This document shows positions 1-10,993 of a DNA stretch of 64,000 nt, one piece after another. Under the pieces are notes generated by a model, which ran no database searches, was not told the DNA's origin, and saw only the letters and a program-made list of their open reading frames with translations. The position numbers and the translations under genes were made by a program. The first letter of the stretch is position 1, and every line of letters starts with the position of its first letter. The DNA is from Blastobasis lacticolella (Eukaryota; Arthropoda; Insecta; Lepidoptera; Blastobasidae), in assembly GCA_905147135.1 (NCBI GenBank), contig LR990057.1:3720001-3784000 (forward strand), in the 5' to 3' direction.

Positions 1-490
1 ATCTACCGCTGGGGACCTTGAGCCTGGTTAAACTGTCAGGATCCGTTTGGCAAACCGTAACGGTATTAATATTATTATAATATAGGTACATATGAAAATT
101 CTAGCAGCGGTTGAAATAAAATATGACATGTTTCCACGCCGATGGAGCTGTTCGTTTCATTAGGTGTAAACTAGATCAAAGCCTGTTAGATGTGGAGTAG
201 AAAATATAGCTATATTTCAAAATAAGATAGTAAGGTACTTATATTATTGAAATTCGATTGTAGTGTGATCCCGTGGTATTTAAATTTTGGGTTAAATTAT
301 ATCCTTTGTGTTATTCTGGTATAACAAACTTCAACACTGCAAAGTTTTGTCAAAATTATTATCAAAAGATGGAACAGGAAAACAAATTACTGTAAACTGT
401 AAAGCTGTACGTTATCGTATATTTGATAACGCAAAAGTTTGTAATAGCCGGGTTATGGCGTATATAGCCGCCGGGGTATAGCCGGGTATT
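1..490. other. AT-rich non-coding DNA
   Basis: No gene is visible. Bases 14-38 resemble 17604-17630 (shared core 'ctgagcctggt' type), so a short dispersed repeat fragment may begin the window. The rest is AT-rich and unremarkable. Confidence 0.4.
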
Positions 491-749
491 GGCCGTGTGG
501 TGCCCGGCAGAGTAGAATATCATCAACCCCTTACACTCATGGGTGTCGTACGAGGCGACTAATGTTTTCGAGGCAAAAGATCAAGAGTCTCCGTATTTCT
601 GGAAAATGGGCAGCAGCATATTCCATTGTTATATTTGAACACTGCGATCTCCAACCCGCCTGCCAAGCGTGGAGATTATGGCAATAACCTCCCCTTTCGT
701 GGGAGAGGCCCTAAGTCCTGCAGTGGACTGTTACGGGCTGTGATGATGA
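491..749 (+). mobile_element. SINE-C copy, plus orientation
   Basis: This is one of six copies in the window of a 250-275 bp family. It starts with a 'ccgtgtggtg' block, carries a middle block ending 'gtcgtacgaggcgactaatg', and finishes 'gggctgtgatgatga'. Copies elsewhere have 11-15 bp target duplications and a (GAT)n 3' tail, so the family is a short retroposon. This copy has no obvious flanking duplication. Its 3' end abuts a minus-strand LINE remnant. Confidence 0.75.
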
Positions 750-834
750 AGGTGGCAAACAATCTTACGGCCTGCCTGAGGGTTGCTTGCAATACCAGGG
801 GCATCACCCACGCGTTGCCGACCCCATAAAACCC
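750..834 (-). mobile_element. 5'-truncated LINE 3' end
   Basis: The reverse complement reads 'ggggtcggcaacgcgtgggt', the block that ends the reverse-transcriptase frame at 63.82-64.00 kb, followed by a 3' UTR motif of the 'aggccgtaag..tttgccacctt' type also seen at 46.85 kb. It therefore contains the last codons and 3' UTR of a related LINE on the minus strand. Confidence 0.6.
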
Positions 835-867
835 TTAGGTTGCAGGCAACAAAAATGCTAAGCTGCA

Positions 868-1030
868 TGCCACTGTAAGGACTAAGATGAAATGCCTCAT
901 GCCTGTAATTGCGCTGACTTATCCTTTAAACCGGAAAATTGTTGTTTGGCGGTAGAAATAGATAAGACGATGATACTCACCCAGGCGGACTCCTCAGGCT
1001 TAACAGAGCCCTACCACCTGATGTCAGCTT
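868..1030 (-). repeat. Repeat D fragment
   Basis: Matches in reverse complement the family seen at 10.99, 22.46, 23.27, 36.14, 39.48 and 58.77 kb. Landmarks are 'ggactaagatgaaatgcc', 'tgcctgtaattgcgctg' and 'cctaccacctgatg'. No coding capacity was seen; the class is unresolved. Confidence 0.7.
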
Positions 1031-1081
1031 TGAATTCACCGTGACGTACCTTACCATATTACATCAGAATTAAAAAAACAC

Positions 1082-1370
1082 TATGCTAATATGCTTCATC
1101 ATAGCCCGTAACAGTCCACTGCAGGACTTAGGGCCTCTCCCACGAAAGGGGAGGTTATTGCCATAATCTCCACGCTTGGCAGGCGGGTTGGAGATCGCAG
1201 TGTTTTAATATAACAATGGAAAATGCTGCTGCCCATTTTCCAGACTACGGAGACTCTTGATCTTTTGCCACGAAAACATTAGTCGCCTTGTACGACACCC
1301 ATGAGTGTAAGGGGTTGGTGCTATTCTACTCTAACGGACACCACACCGCCACGAATATGCTAATATGCTT
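1082..1370 (-). mobile_element. SINE-C copy with 15-bp target site duplication
   Basis: The 259-bp element (1097-1355, minus) is flanked by perfect 15-bp direct repeats 'tatgctaatatgctt' at 1082-1096 and 1356-1370. Its 3' end faces left and finishes with a short GATGAT-type tail. A long, variable target duplication plus a simple tail is the signature of LINE-mediated retroposition. The sequence has no open frame of interest. The head resembles a block common in lepidopteran repeats; a clear pol III A/B box pair was not identified. Confidence 0.85.
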
Positions 1371-2767
1371 AGTGGGACTTATGTCCAGCAGTGGGTAGTT
1401 TCGCTTAACTTAGCTAATTGCATTTTAAACGCTACCACAACATTACCTCCACGGCCAAACGTAAATTTCTCGAACAATCCTTGAATTCTCGCGCATAATT
1501 AAGGGCCTGGGGTCTTAGCAATGAAAAAAAGTTGCCAGGAATGTTCCCGAAAGAAAAGTCATTAAAAACAATCTCCAACAATAACTCGGGGTGCGGAACC
1601 GGGAACCCGGGCCTCTCGTCTCTTGCAGGCCTTGATAAATATTAGTAAGTGACTTCTGCAGGGTTTTTATGTGGTGCGGTTCTAATTTGATCATTTATGG
1701 TGCCTAATTGAAATAGGTATCAAGACTTGGTAGGCGTACTTTGCGGCGTGACACCCAAACGGGGTGACTAGGGTTCTTCGAGACACTATTTTTAAACTGG
1801 GTTGCCGGAGATGAAAAAAGTACCCGTAAGTAGTTATAAAAAGAATATGTTGCCGTGTTTTTTTCTGTTGGTAAGGTTACATAGTGTTAAATGTGAAATA
1901 AAATGTATTTAGTTTCTCCAACCAAGAATTATCTACCTACCTAAGCCAAACCAGAGTCCCAGAGAACATCTGGGCACAGATTAGATATTTAGATACGGTC
2001 TGGGCCCGAAAGTCTGAGACGAGCTACCTAGAATAAGAAATGTAGTTTAGAGCTTCCTATATCTGCCTAATTACACTGGGAAAAGTAGGTACAATTAGAA
2101 AGTGCGAAAGGAAACAATTTCAGAAAATGCACCACATTGCTTCAGCAAACTACACTGTGGTAGGTAAAAGACACAAAATTGACTTTATATATGAATTTGT
2201 TATGTGATTTAAATATGAATTTAAAAACTACCTACTCGTGTTATTTAATTGAAGTATAGAAGATGGAATTTTATTTAACTTAGATAAAGATAATAAAATA
2301 CAATTATAAATATTTTAAAAAAGCTTTACTCTAACAAAATAAAAACCTTAATTCTAACTAAACTAAATATTAAAAAATTTACCCAGATCCCCCTAAGTTA
2401 ACATATAAACCACTTTGTTACGTGCAGAATATCCTAACCTAATCCACAGAGTGCAAAGCTGATTGTTCTCAAAACACACACACACACATACATGTATCCT
2501 CTATATTATATACAAACTTTCAAATAATGTTCTAATGCCAGGAATATTGATTCCCAAAAAATCCGTCCACCATATTTGATGGGGCAACGTGGGGGCGCTT
2601 TGACGGGGGCGACACCCTCTGCTTATGCAAGTAATTTATGTAACAAGCATTATTACTGCACGAATTTTGAATGTATTTTATTTTTTGTCAGCAATAGATA
2701 AGTACGATGACGTTTTAGACTGTTTGGTAGGCTGGTACGATGAAGAGGTTTATTAGAGTCTCTCTAG
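1371..2767. other. AT-rich non-coding DNA
   Basis: No gene recognised. A short (AC)n run lies at about 2467-2482. Bases 1595-1635 hold a GC-rich 'cgggaacccgggcctctc' segment that weakly resembles the head of SINE-B in reverse, but too little to call. Confidence 0.4.
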
Positions 2768-2867
2768 AGCGGGCAACACATTGGTAACTCCCCTGGTGTG
2801 GCGGCGGTGACCGCTTTCCATCAGTTGGCCCGCTTGCCTGTTTGTCTGCCGTTTAACATAAAAAATT
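2768..2867 (+). mobile_element. LINE 3' UTR remnant
   Basis: Contains 'gcgggcaacacattgg', 'cggcggtgaccgctttccat' and 'cccgcttgcctgtttgtctg' followed by an A-rich end. The same block appears at 28.49 and 29.01 kb. In better copies the first part continues a reverse-transcriptase C-terminus rich in G-R-Q-R-type residues. 5'-truncated. Confidence 0.6.
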
Positions 2868-4312
2868 GTCACAAAGATGTTCTTTAAAATGTGGCTTCCA
2901 CTAAACTAAAGCTATTTTAGCAGACTTCCCAATGAAATGGCCACAATATTTAGGAAATTCAACCAGTTTTGGTTCCTAACGGCAAGCATAACATAGAATA
3001 CGTGTACCTAGACTCTGTCTAAAAAGTCAAACAACTTCAAGTAAGCAAAGCGGATTAAATAATGGAGGCGTTCCTTTGTCTACAACATGATAGTAGCTAA
3101 AAGGACGTCTTCATTATTAAAAAGAGCTTGTATACTTTTATTGATTTCAATCAACCTTTTAATTTCCTAAGTAGCTTGACTTTTTAGACAGAAACTACAT
3201 AACACCAAAGCTTTTCCCTATTGGAGTAGGTAGAGCCCACATCGTTCCACTTGCCACTTTTTGACAAACCTCCCACGCTTCTTTCACATTCGTTAATTTC
3301 CATACATGAACGTCGGTTAGGGTTCTCTTGACCTGATACATGATACATAACAAAACAACCCAGCCATACGTGACTAACATAATTAATAAAACAACACAGC
3401 CAGCCGAAGAAAATTTAAGGATTAAACATATCTAAAGTTTTTGTTTTATTCAATTTAATTAAGTAGACAAACACTTATTCAATTTATTAGTTGATGTTAT
3501 TGTTGTGTTATGAGTTGTTTAGTCAAACTATAATTCATAATTTAAACGGAATAGTTCACAACTTCGAAAAAAACGAATTAATGAAGTAGGTACGAACCAA
3601 AAACATCATATAGATAGTATAATTCGCAATAACGAACAATGCTAGCACTATTTTCATAAGTTTTAAACGTATAATTGTTATGGGTAAGCAAGCCTACCTA
3701 TTTTACCGGTGGTAGGTAAGTCTCTGTCAAGTATGAATCTGCCTGGATGAATTATTCAAAACCTAACTTAGGTTGACTTTTCATTACCATTGTTTTTTCA
3801 TTTTCATCTCCAATAACATCAGATGCTTTTACAAATCAAGAATCTAAATAAATAACATGACTCCAATAGTGCACGATTGAAATGCATAACAAAACCGTTC
3901 TATATTTTCCATCAATTTAAACAAATTTTCCGCAGGGAAACCTTCTTTTAAAAGATATATTTACATAATTCAGCGACCCTTACCCGCTAAGTCTTCATAA
4001 ATAAATTTTTACATTCGGAGTTCGCTGAGACGTCAATAAGCGATGATGGAAAATCTCTTGCAAATGCTTTCCTCGAAAGTATATACCAACCTATAGAAAA
4101 ATAATATATTTATGTTGCTATATTTAACTTTTGTACCTATGTTATGAGTACTTTTCACATTACATAAGCTGTAAACTTCCTACGTTTCTTTTTAGGTTCG
4201 TTAGTTTATTTTAGTTTTGTAAGAACCTACCAAAAAGTTCGCCCTAGCATCATTATCAGTGAAATTTGTTAAAATAATTTATTTCTTATTAATCATTGTT
4301 TTATATCTACAG
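2868..4312. other. AT-rich non-coding DNA
   Basis: Long AT-rich stretch with only short open frames of low coding quality. Nothing recognisable was seen on either strand. Confidence 0.4.
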
Positions 4313-4470
4313 TATCATCATCATCGTCCTAGCGCTTATCCTGGCCTCTGCCAGGATCCGCTTTCCCACTCGTTCTCCTCCACTTCACTCGGTCTTCGGC
4401 AGCCTCGCGTCGTAGGCCAACGGCTTTCGTATCCGACTCCGTCTTATATCCACAGCAAATTCAAACTTGA
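4313..4470 (-). repeat. (CAT)n-headed dispersed repeat, minus
   Basis: Begins 'tatcatcatcatcgtcctag' and continues into a GC-rich block 'ctctgccaggatccgctttc' and 'ctccacttcactcg'. A related block is at 35.58 kb, and a weaker one at 20.32 kb. Read on the minus strand it ends in (ATG)n, as many lepidopteran non-LTR 3' ends do. Confidence 0.5.
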
Positions 4471-4505
4471 AACCTAATTAACTAAGTCAATCTTAGTTAT
4501 TATTT

Positions 4506-4562
4506 CTCGCACAGGGGCCCGGGGTCAGCCTTAACTGTGATACAGGATTTCGTTGGTAATTA
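4506..4562 (-). mobile_element. SINE-B fragment, minus
   Basis: Reverse complement carries 'gtatcacagttaaggctgac' and 'cccgggcccc', the 3' part of the SINE-B family that is complete at 52.49 kb. It lies opposite the plus copy at 4.65 kb. Confidence 0.55.
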
Positions 4563-4634
4563 TAATATCAGTAAAATTAGATATATAACAATAAATCTTG
4601 AACAAATTCACACGACGCTAAATTAAGCTAAGTT

Positions 4635-4797
4635 TGTGCTAGACAATTAAGAGGTCAAATAATATCTAGTCGTTCCTCTGTAATTACCTGATCGCCAAAT
4701 CCTGGATCACGGTCAAGGCGGACCCCGGGCCCTTGTGCTCGAGAGCACAACCGGGACATTAACGCCAAGATAATGATTTCTATGTGCTAGACAATTA
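4635..4797 (+). mobile_element. 5'-truncated SINE-B with 15-bp target duplication
   Basis: Bases 4650-4782 are the 3' third of SINE-B: 'gtaattacctgatcgccaaa', 'ggaccccgggccc', 'gagagcacaaccgggacatt'. They are bracketed by identical 15-mers 'tgtgctagacaatta' at 4635-4649 and 4783-4797. This is a textbook 5'-truncated retroposition event. Confidence 0.85.
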
Positions 4798-5567
4798 GTG
4801 GTAACATCGGAAAATTCCGCTGAATTTTCTCATAAAGGTGACTTAGATACGCCTACCTATTATTTTTTTCTTATGCAAATCCGGGATGAATCGCAAGTAC
4901 ATAGTGTAAAGTAGGGGCTTTTTAAATAAGAAGATTTGCAACCCGATGAAGTAGGCACGAAATTCTCCGAACCCCCTTTTGAAGTACATCGTTAGAGTCC
5001 ATGTATCGTGTTCCCAAAGTGAATGGAATCCTCAAAAAGAAAATGAACTTTCCATTCAAGATGAGCGAATTTATTACGTACAGACGAGGAGAGAAGTGTT
5101 GTGGTAGAGTAGCCACGAATAAATTAAACAAAACGTAACACGATGTTTTAGATGAAACTGTTGGGGTAGGGTAATGCTAGGGTAATAGGGTAATCAGACA
5201 CTAGGGTAATGCTAGATGCACTATTGTCTTATATTAAACTGCATCGAAATATTGGGCTACTCGTGAATACTTTATATTGCAGGAAAATTAAGCAAATAGT
5301 TGGGTGGCAATGGCGCGCATTTCTCATTCAGATTACACCAGACTGAATATGCTGTTTCTTGACAGTCATATTCCATTTTCGGTCACCTCGTCATAAATGG
5401 CGGTCAAAAGCCTGGCCATTAAAATGCATAAAGAAAAACAAAGTTTCAAGCAAACGCGAAATATTTATCACTGCGCCAACCACAGACAATATAATGTACT
5501 TTATTAGTAATGTTTTTTATGTTATAAACTTCATTTTACATCCGTTTTAATGTTGTGTTGAGTAATA
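4798..5567. other. AT-rich DNA with a short minisatellite
   Basis: No gene seen. Bases 5163-5212 hold several copies of a 'tagggtaatgctag'-related unit. The rest is AT-rich. Confidence 0.4.
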
Positions 5568-5900
5568 TTATATACAGTACCGCCCACTGCGGGGCAAAGG
5601 CCTCTTCATGACTGGATGATTTTGCCATAAAGTTTACGCTTGGTAAAGTTCGAGATCCCGAGATTTGTATTGTGCATTTACAAAGTAGGAAACACTGTTG
5701 CCTATTTTCAGGTAGCATTATTGAGTCCACGAGCCCTATTTCTTTCACACTCTTGGTAAGGTGCTGAAGATAGAAAAGACAAGCATTAGAAGGCGAGCGC
5801 TTGGATGCGTGTGGTTTCAAAAATAGGCCTCCTGGTTTGTAGCATAAGTTAGCCAGTGCAATTACGGGCATGAGTCCTTAGTCCTCGTGATGACTATGTC
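5568..5900. repeat. Unclassified repeat mosaic
   Basis: Includes 'cactgcggggcaaaggcctc', a phrase typical of lepidopteran dispersed repeats, and at 5842-5875 a diverged piece of repeat D ('agccagtgcaattacgggca'). The 111-codon minus-strand open frame here overlaps these repeats and looks non-coding. Confidence 0.4.
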
Positions 5901-6044
5901 CTATGGTTCTGCTTACATTTAACCTAAGTTATTGAATAGTAGATGTCATGACCGACGGTTGCCTTCTAGGTGTGGCTACTCATTTGTCACAAGAAAACAT
6001 TAAAATAGTAATAGATTGATAAGTCACACATATTATCATGTTTA

Positions 6045-6172
6045 TTACCACTGTTAGAACTGTTTTTACCTCGACATTTCAACGCGTCCCACCGGGGCTC
6101 CAGTCTACTCGTGACCATGACGCATGCAACTGCTCGGAAATATCAATGTAAAAACAGTTCTAACCGCGGTAA
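6045..6172. mobile_element. Foldback MITE-like element
   Basis: Terminal inverted repeats at 6045-6069 and 6148-6172 pair over 25 bases with two mismatches (core 'gttagaactgtttttac'), and weaker pairing continues inward. The 128-bp unit has no coding capacity. A target duplication is not obvious, so the superfamily is unresolved. Confidence 0.6.
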
Positions 6173-7344
6173 CACACCCGTAACATGTGTGATGAAAGTC
6201 TAGTGATTAACCACGAAAGTTTTAAAACCGAAATTGGTAAATGTTTAATACCAAACAGATTCAACCAAAGCTTTTCGAATTCACTTCTGTACATAACTGT
6301 ACCTCGATCACCCTTCGAAATGAGGAGTTTTTTTCGATTTCGTCTCCACTCCCTCACAGCTTGTTATTTCGTATTATTAGATTTGTTAACCCACCGTCTC
6401 TTATGTATCAGCTCTTTATGTACTGCCCATGTTTAATAGGAGCGTGGCGTTAGAGATAGATAATAGAGTTCTAGGAGTATTATGGGTACTGTCGGTGTAG
6501 ATAAATTTGTTTTTCTTATAAATTTGCTCGCGGCTATAAATTAAAGTATAGGGTAACTACAGCTTATGTGTCGTTCTGGGTGGTGGTTACAACAAAATGT
6601 GGTTTTCGATTGACAGAATAAATTATAATGGGTTATTCTGGAATACTTAGAAATCTGTCTTTCCCGTGTTGGCCTCTACAGCCATCAGAGGAAGTGTTGT
6701 ACCATGCCACCAAAAGTTTAAATCATCTATAATATATGTCTAAAGCTAATGATGATGATTCTGGGACACAAAACTGCAACACTGTAAAATGTAATCACTT
6801 AGTTCATATGTGAAGGGGCAACAAACATCCTTGCAAACTTTCTCAAAAATACAAAAATGTAACGACATTACGTTTACGTAGTCACCGTGAGGACTAAGGC
6901 CTCTTCTTAAGGCCCGTGTATTTATCGCCGCTTAGAAAATACAGACGCGTCGTGTCCGCATAGTCACCGCATTGCAGCCGGACAGAAAACGTGCAGTCTA
7001 CCCTATGTGCGACGTGGCGACTGTGCGTGTGCGATACGATTACTGTGCGGGGACCATACGGGCGCTGTGCGTTTGTTTCCAAATAAGAAAGTTCTGTCGT
7101 TAGTATAGAAATCAAAATTGCATAAATATTTGGGACACTGTGTGCAGAAATCGTTTACGCATAGGCTAAGAGTCGTTCCCTCACTACAAAGGATCGTGAC
7201 TCCAAACTTTGTCAAGCTGTCTGTACCGGTTGCGATCCGTCGCTTGGTGTAGTGCGATGTGTGTAGTCTTTAGTTCTTCTGAGATCGGGGGTCTAAAAGG
7301 CCCAGTAGCGTTTCATATTATGATTCATATTCTCTAATCTTATT
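6173..7344. other. Non-coding DNA, no recognised feature
   Basis: Short overlapping open frames on both strands at 6.16-6.45 and 6.89-7.2 kb lack any protein-like signal. No repeat of the families named here was recognised. Confidence 0.35.
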
Positions 7345-7674
7345 CGGCAGGTTACTTTGTGACACTCTTGTCACAAAGTAACCTGCCGGTCTAGCCATCA
7401 TTGACAGCTCCGCTTGCGTGATGCGTGTATAGTAGAAAATTGTCAGGTCGAAGTTCGACTATTTCTACCAACATCTACATTGACTCTGATTGTGTAGGAT
7501 CATCCGCCAATCCGCCTCCTTTGTACACCGAAAGTACGTGAATTGTCTATGAACCAAGAATTTCTACCACAAAAAGCTTATGTCAGATAACGTTAGCTCA
7601 TGTCAAATCCCATACATTTTTTCTAGCACAAACGATTGTAGATTGTAGATTAACGAAACCTCTTGGCTAAGGCC
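7345..7674 (+). mobile_element. Element G copy 1 with terminal hairpin
   Basis: About 90 percent like the copy at 18632-18938 (opposite orientation) over landmarks such as 'ccgcttgcgtgatgcgtgta', 'ccgccaatccgcctcctttg', 'caaatcccatacatttttt' and 'cctcttggctaaggccgc'. Its left end is a near-perfect hairpin (7345-7364 pairs with 7369-7388). There is no open frame. A non-autonomous DNA element is the best guess; the copy ends in 'aaggccgc'. Confidence 0.65.
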
Positions 7675-7676
7675 GC

Positions 7677-7725
7677 AGATCCGGTGGCCAATACTGGAAC
7701 TAAGTGACGCCATTTTGAATTGTCA
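7677..7725 (+). repeat. Short dispersed repeat shared with 49.27 kb
   Basis: 'ccggtggccaatactggaac' and 'gccattttgaa' recur at 49267-49312 with a few changes. The block lies directly after element G here but not at 18.6 kb, so it is not part of G. Confidence 0.45.
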
Positions 7726-7859
7726 TGTTTGTTTGAATTGTCAAGTTTGGGACAAATTAATAAGATTTTTTATTTCATACTGCACTATAATCTTCCTGCA
7801 GCGGTTTTCCCAAGCCAGTACCTACGACATTGGGGCCTCAAGAAACAAGGCTACTACAC

Positions 7860-8000
7860 CTTTTTCATAGGCCAGCAACGCATTAGCGACCTTCAGAGTT
7901 GCGAATGTTCACGCGGCTGTGATCACTTCCCATCAGGTGATCTGCTTGCTCGTTTGCTTCCCTCTCTCAGGCTCGTTTTATACAGAAAACTGCAGTGGAT
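7860..8000 (+). mobile_element. LINE 3' end remnant
   Basis: 'ggccagcaacgcattagcga' is followed by 'ggctgtgatcacttcccatc' and 'ctgcttgctcgtttgc', the same order as the LINE 3' ends at 2.77 and 28.49 kb. The 128-codon plus-strand frame spanning it (7720-8106) is a chance frame across this remnant. Confidence 0.45.
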
Positions 8001-9904
8001 TGGTGATGATGATCATTTTAATATAATTACTCAAGGCGCTCGATTAATTAAAGAACATATCAAGTATCATAAACAGTACAGGAAAGAATATTTTACAATT
8101 TTTTAAAATAATATAAAATAATTCCAGTAGCGAACTAAATCAAAATACCCAAAGTAATCATTGAAATGGTTTCCGAACACCCATCAACCACTATCTGCAC
8201 AACCCGTAACCGAAACCGACGCGGTATGCAATAAAACAAAAATAACTGCCAGCTAAAGTTGAAAAAAAAAAGACAAAAGCCCAACTAACACAATGTAATC
8301 CTGGCGTCCGAAAAATGGGGTCAGCGATTCCCACAACCGAAACTGTGTAACTCGCAAAAAATTAATTTCAATCTCGCCCGATTTGCATATTGCACCTTTA
8401 GTTGTTTTAAGACAATTGTTTTGTGCAACCGGCGTAGACGAACACATCTGTTCTCTAACCCTTATCGAATCTATTGTTTATAGTGCAGAAGTAAATTTTT
8501 TTGACACAAAGGATCGCGTTGACACAATTACGCTCCCTACCGAAAGGTGACTGGTTGTGACTAAAACAAAAAAAAAGATTATTATAGTAAGGAACAGGTT
8601 TTCATTATCATTAGAAAGGGTAAAGTGAGACGAGAGTGAGACGTAAGCCGGTGAAGTGTGTTGATAGAGCAGGGTTGGCTATTGCTATTTTTATTTTTAT
8701 TTTCATTTTATTTTATTTAATGATTTAATTTTAGTTCACCTGACATTATGTATCTTTTAATTTTTTTAAATCTTTTAATTATTTTTAATTTTGAAATTTA
8801 TTTTACATTATGACATTATTTTATATCACCTATTATTTGACCTAAATGTATGGACATTGTCTGAAATAAAAATATTTTAAATTTAATTTATAAGCTGTAA
8901 GAAAAACTTCAAGTGGATGTTGATTAAACATGAATTTGTAAAATATGACGTTTAGGTTTTTCACAAATAGGTATGCGATTTACATTGTCTTTTTAAATTC
9001 TCTACTTGTGTGGCATAAAACTGTTAATTTTAATTGCTTTTTTTTATGAGCTGTTAACAAAAGCAAATTACAGACATACAAAAATTTTTATAATTCTGAA
9101 TTAGGTATCATATTTTTTTTAAATACAAAATCTTAATTACATTTTTTATTATATAGGTAAATAACAAATGTTTTTCTTTAATAAAGAAACAATACTAGAA
9201 CATATAAACTTTACTCAACTTGCCAACCCTATCCCGTCCATATTTTAATTACAACTCTTCCCCTGGTCTCTCCAAGACATTGTGTTCATAATTTATTCAT
9301 ACTTCCCGCTCAGGAACCCGGAACCGGCATCTCATGCAAATGGCTCAAGAAATTAAAACCATAGACAAAACAGTTTTTTATTTTTATTTTGAACAAAATT
9401 GAATGTCACTGCGGAGTTCCCACCAAACAGGGTATTTATGATTTACGCTTTGAATAAATGATAGGAATCGCCTTATTATTTAAGTTTTTTGTTGGTTTAT
9501 TCAAAAGGTCTTCATATTTATTATAGGTACCCGTACTAAAACTTATTTCTTACAAAGAGATTGAAATTTTTAAAATGAAAATATATTTATTTATTTTGTA
9601 AGATGCTTTCTTATTAATTGTTCATAAAATTGCCAAATTGCGAAGAGTTATTTTATCATTAAACAGAAAGGGTAGGCACTGTCACGAAAGTACAGACGGT
9701 GATTGATGGCATCCTGTTTTAAGTTAAATTTTGCCATAATTATCTCAAATTGATGATTGAAACTCAAGTCTTTAGATGAAATAGTATTGAATCAAGTACA
9801 TATATAAAAAAAGGATCTAGTAGAATAGGAACATTATGGTCCGAATTATGATGGTCTATATTAGACATACCTAAACATAATTGTCTTCAAAATCGTACGG
9901 AGAA
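8001..9904. other. AT-rich non-coding DNA
   Basis: Very AT-rich, with TTTTA-type low-complexity sequence at 8685-8880 and an AATAAA-bearing end near 8863-8875 that could be the tail of an old retroposon. No gene was seen. Confidence 0.4.
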
Positions 9905-9910
9905 AAAATC

Positions 9911-10005
9911 GTCATGGCGTTAATATCCCGGCTGTGCTCTCGCGCACGAAGGTCTGGGGTCCGCCTTGACCATGATCCAGGATTTAGCAGATCAGGTAAT
10001 TCTTA
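9911..10005 (-). mobile_element. SINE-B 3' fragment, minus
   Basis: Reverse complement of the SINE-B 3' region: 'gcgttaatatcccggctgtg', 'ctctcgcgcacgaagg', 'ccttgaccatgatccaggat', 'gcagatcaggtaattc'. 5'-truncated. Confidence 0.75.
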
Positions 10006-10993
10006 CCTACAGGAAATTGTGATAGTCTTTTGTAGCTAAAACTCACTAAAATCGGTTTTTGTTAGTATTATAAATTTAGAATTTTGAAGACAGCTGAAAA
10101 GAAGTAGAGTATATACTTTACTATATTTCCTTTGGACTATAACATGGATTCCTTTAAAAGGTATATTTGTGTTCTCATCAGGAATTAGTATATAACAAGG
10201 GCCCAAAGCGCGCGCACTTGAATTTGACATTGCGGCATAATATATACGTCAAAATCTTTGAATACAACATAATAACTGTTTGTTGCACACCAACAAACAA
10301 GTGGTATTTTTTTTTCATCTCATGATCGTCTTCGAGAGATGATTACCTTTCCATAATAGTTTATATTGACTATGTAATATTATTGTACAGTCAATATTAA
10401 ACTTTCAAAATAATTTATATTATTAATTGTTGCTAATCTTAAACAACATTTTTTGGAGCTTTTAAAGAGCTTTTCGGGTTCGGCATCGGTTTCGGCCGAA
10501 GCTTATGGTGATAGATTAATTAATTGACCGTCGCGCGTCGGTCGGATTCGACTAGTAAAAATGTATATTATCATCATTAGAAATATCCCTAATTACTAAT
10601 ACCTATATTTAATTAAGCAGACTTACAAAATTGTTCTGAATATTGTATTCAACACATACGAGCCTATGGCGTCAACGCATTCTTTCCATAGCTAAAAGCC
10701 CTCAAGAACTAGTCCCAATAATTTAAAATGATGGGTTATGCCAGTTCTGCGGCGGCGTCGCGGGCGCGGCCGCGGCGTCAATTTTCGCGATTTATTACTT
10801 ACGACCAGGCATTTATGCAGTGCTCAATTGAGAAATATAACAATCAATAAATGTCACTTCAATACAACTTTCTGTTTTATGTGAACGTCGTGCGTGATAG
10901 CTTCAAAACGCTGCGGTCGAGAATAATTTAAGGATTTGCTGGGAAAAATATCATGTGGTGCGGAATTATTATGAATAATACATACCGCATGCT
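10006..10993. other. Non-coding DNA with a small CpG-rich patch
   Basis: Mostly AT-rich. Bases 10740-10790 are unusually rich in CG ('gcggcggcgtcgcgggcg'). No gene recognised. Confidence 0.35.

Noticed and set aside
1595..1635. tRNA-like 'cgggaacccgggcctctc' block
   Set aside because: Resembles the SINE-B head in reverse but lacks any adjacent SINE body; too short to support.
5536..5871. 111-codon minus-strand open frame
   Set aside because: It overlaps dispersed-repeat phrases including part of repeat D; no splice or motif support.
7720..8106. 128-codon plus-strand open frame
   Set aside because: It crosses a LINE 3' UTR remnant and AT-rich DNA; the translation has no domain and follows the repeat rather than a gene.
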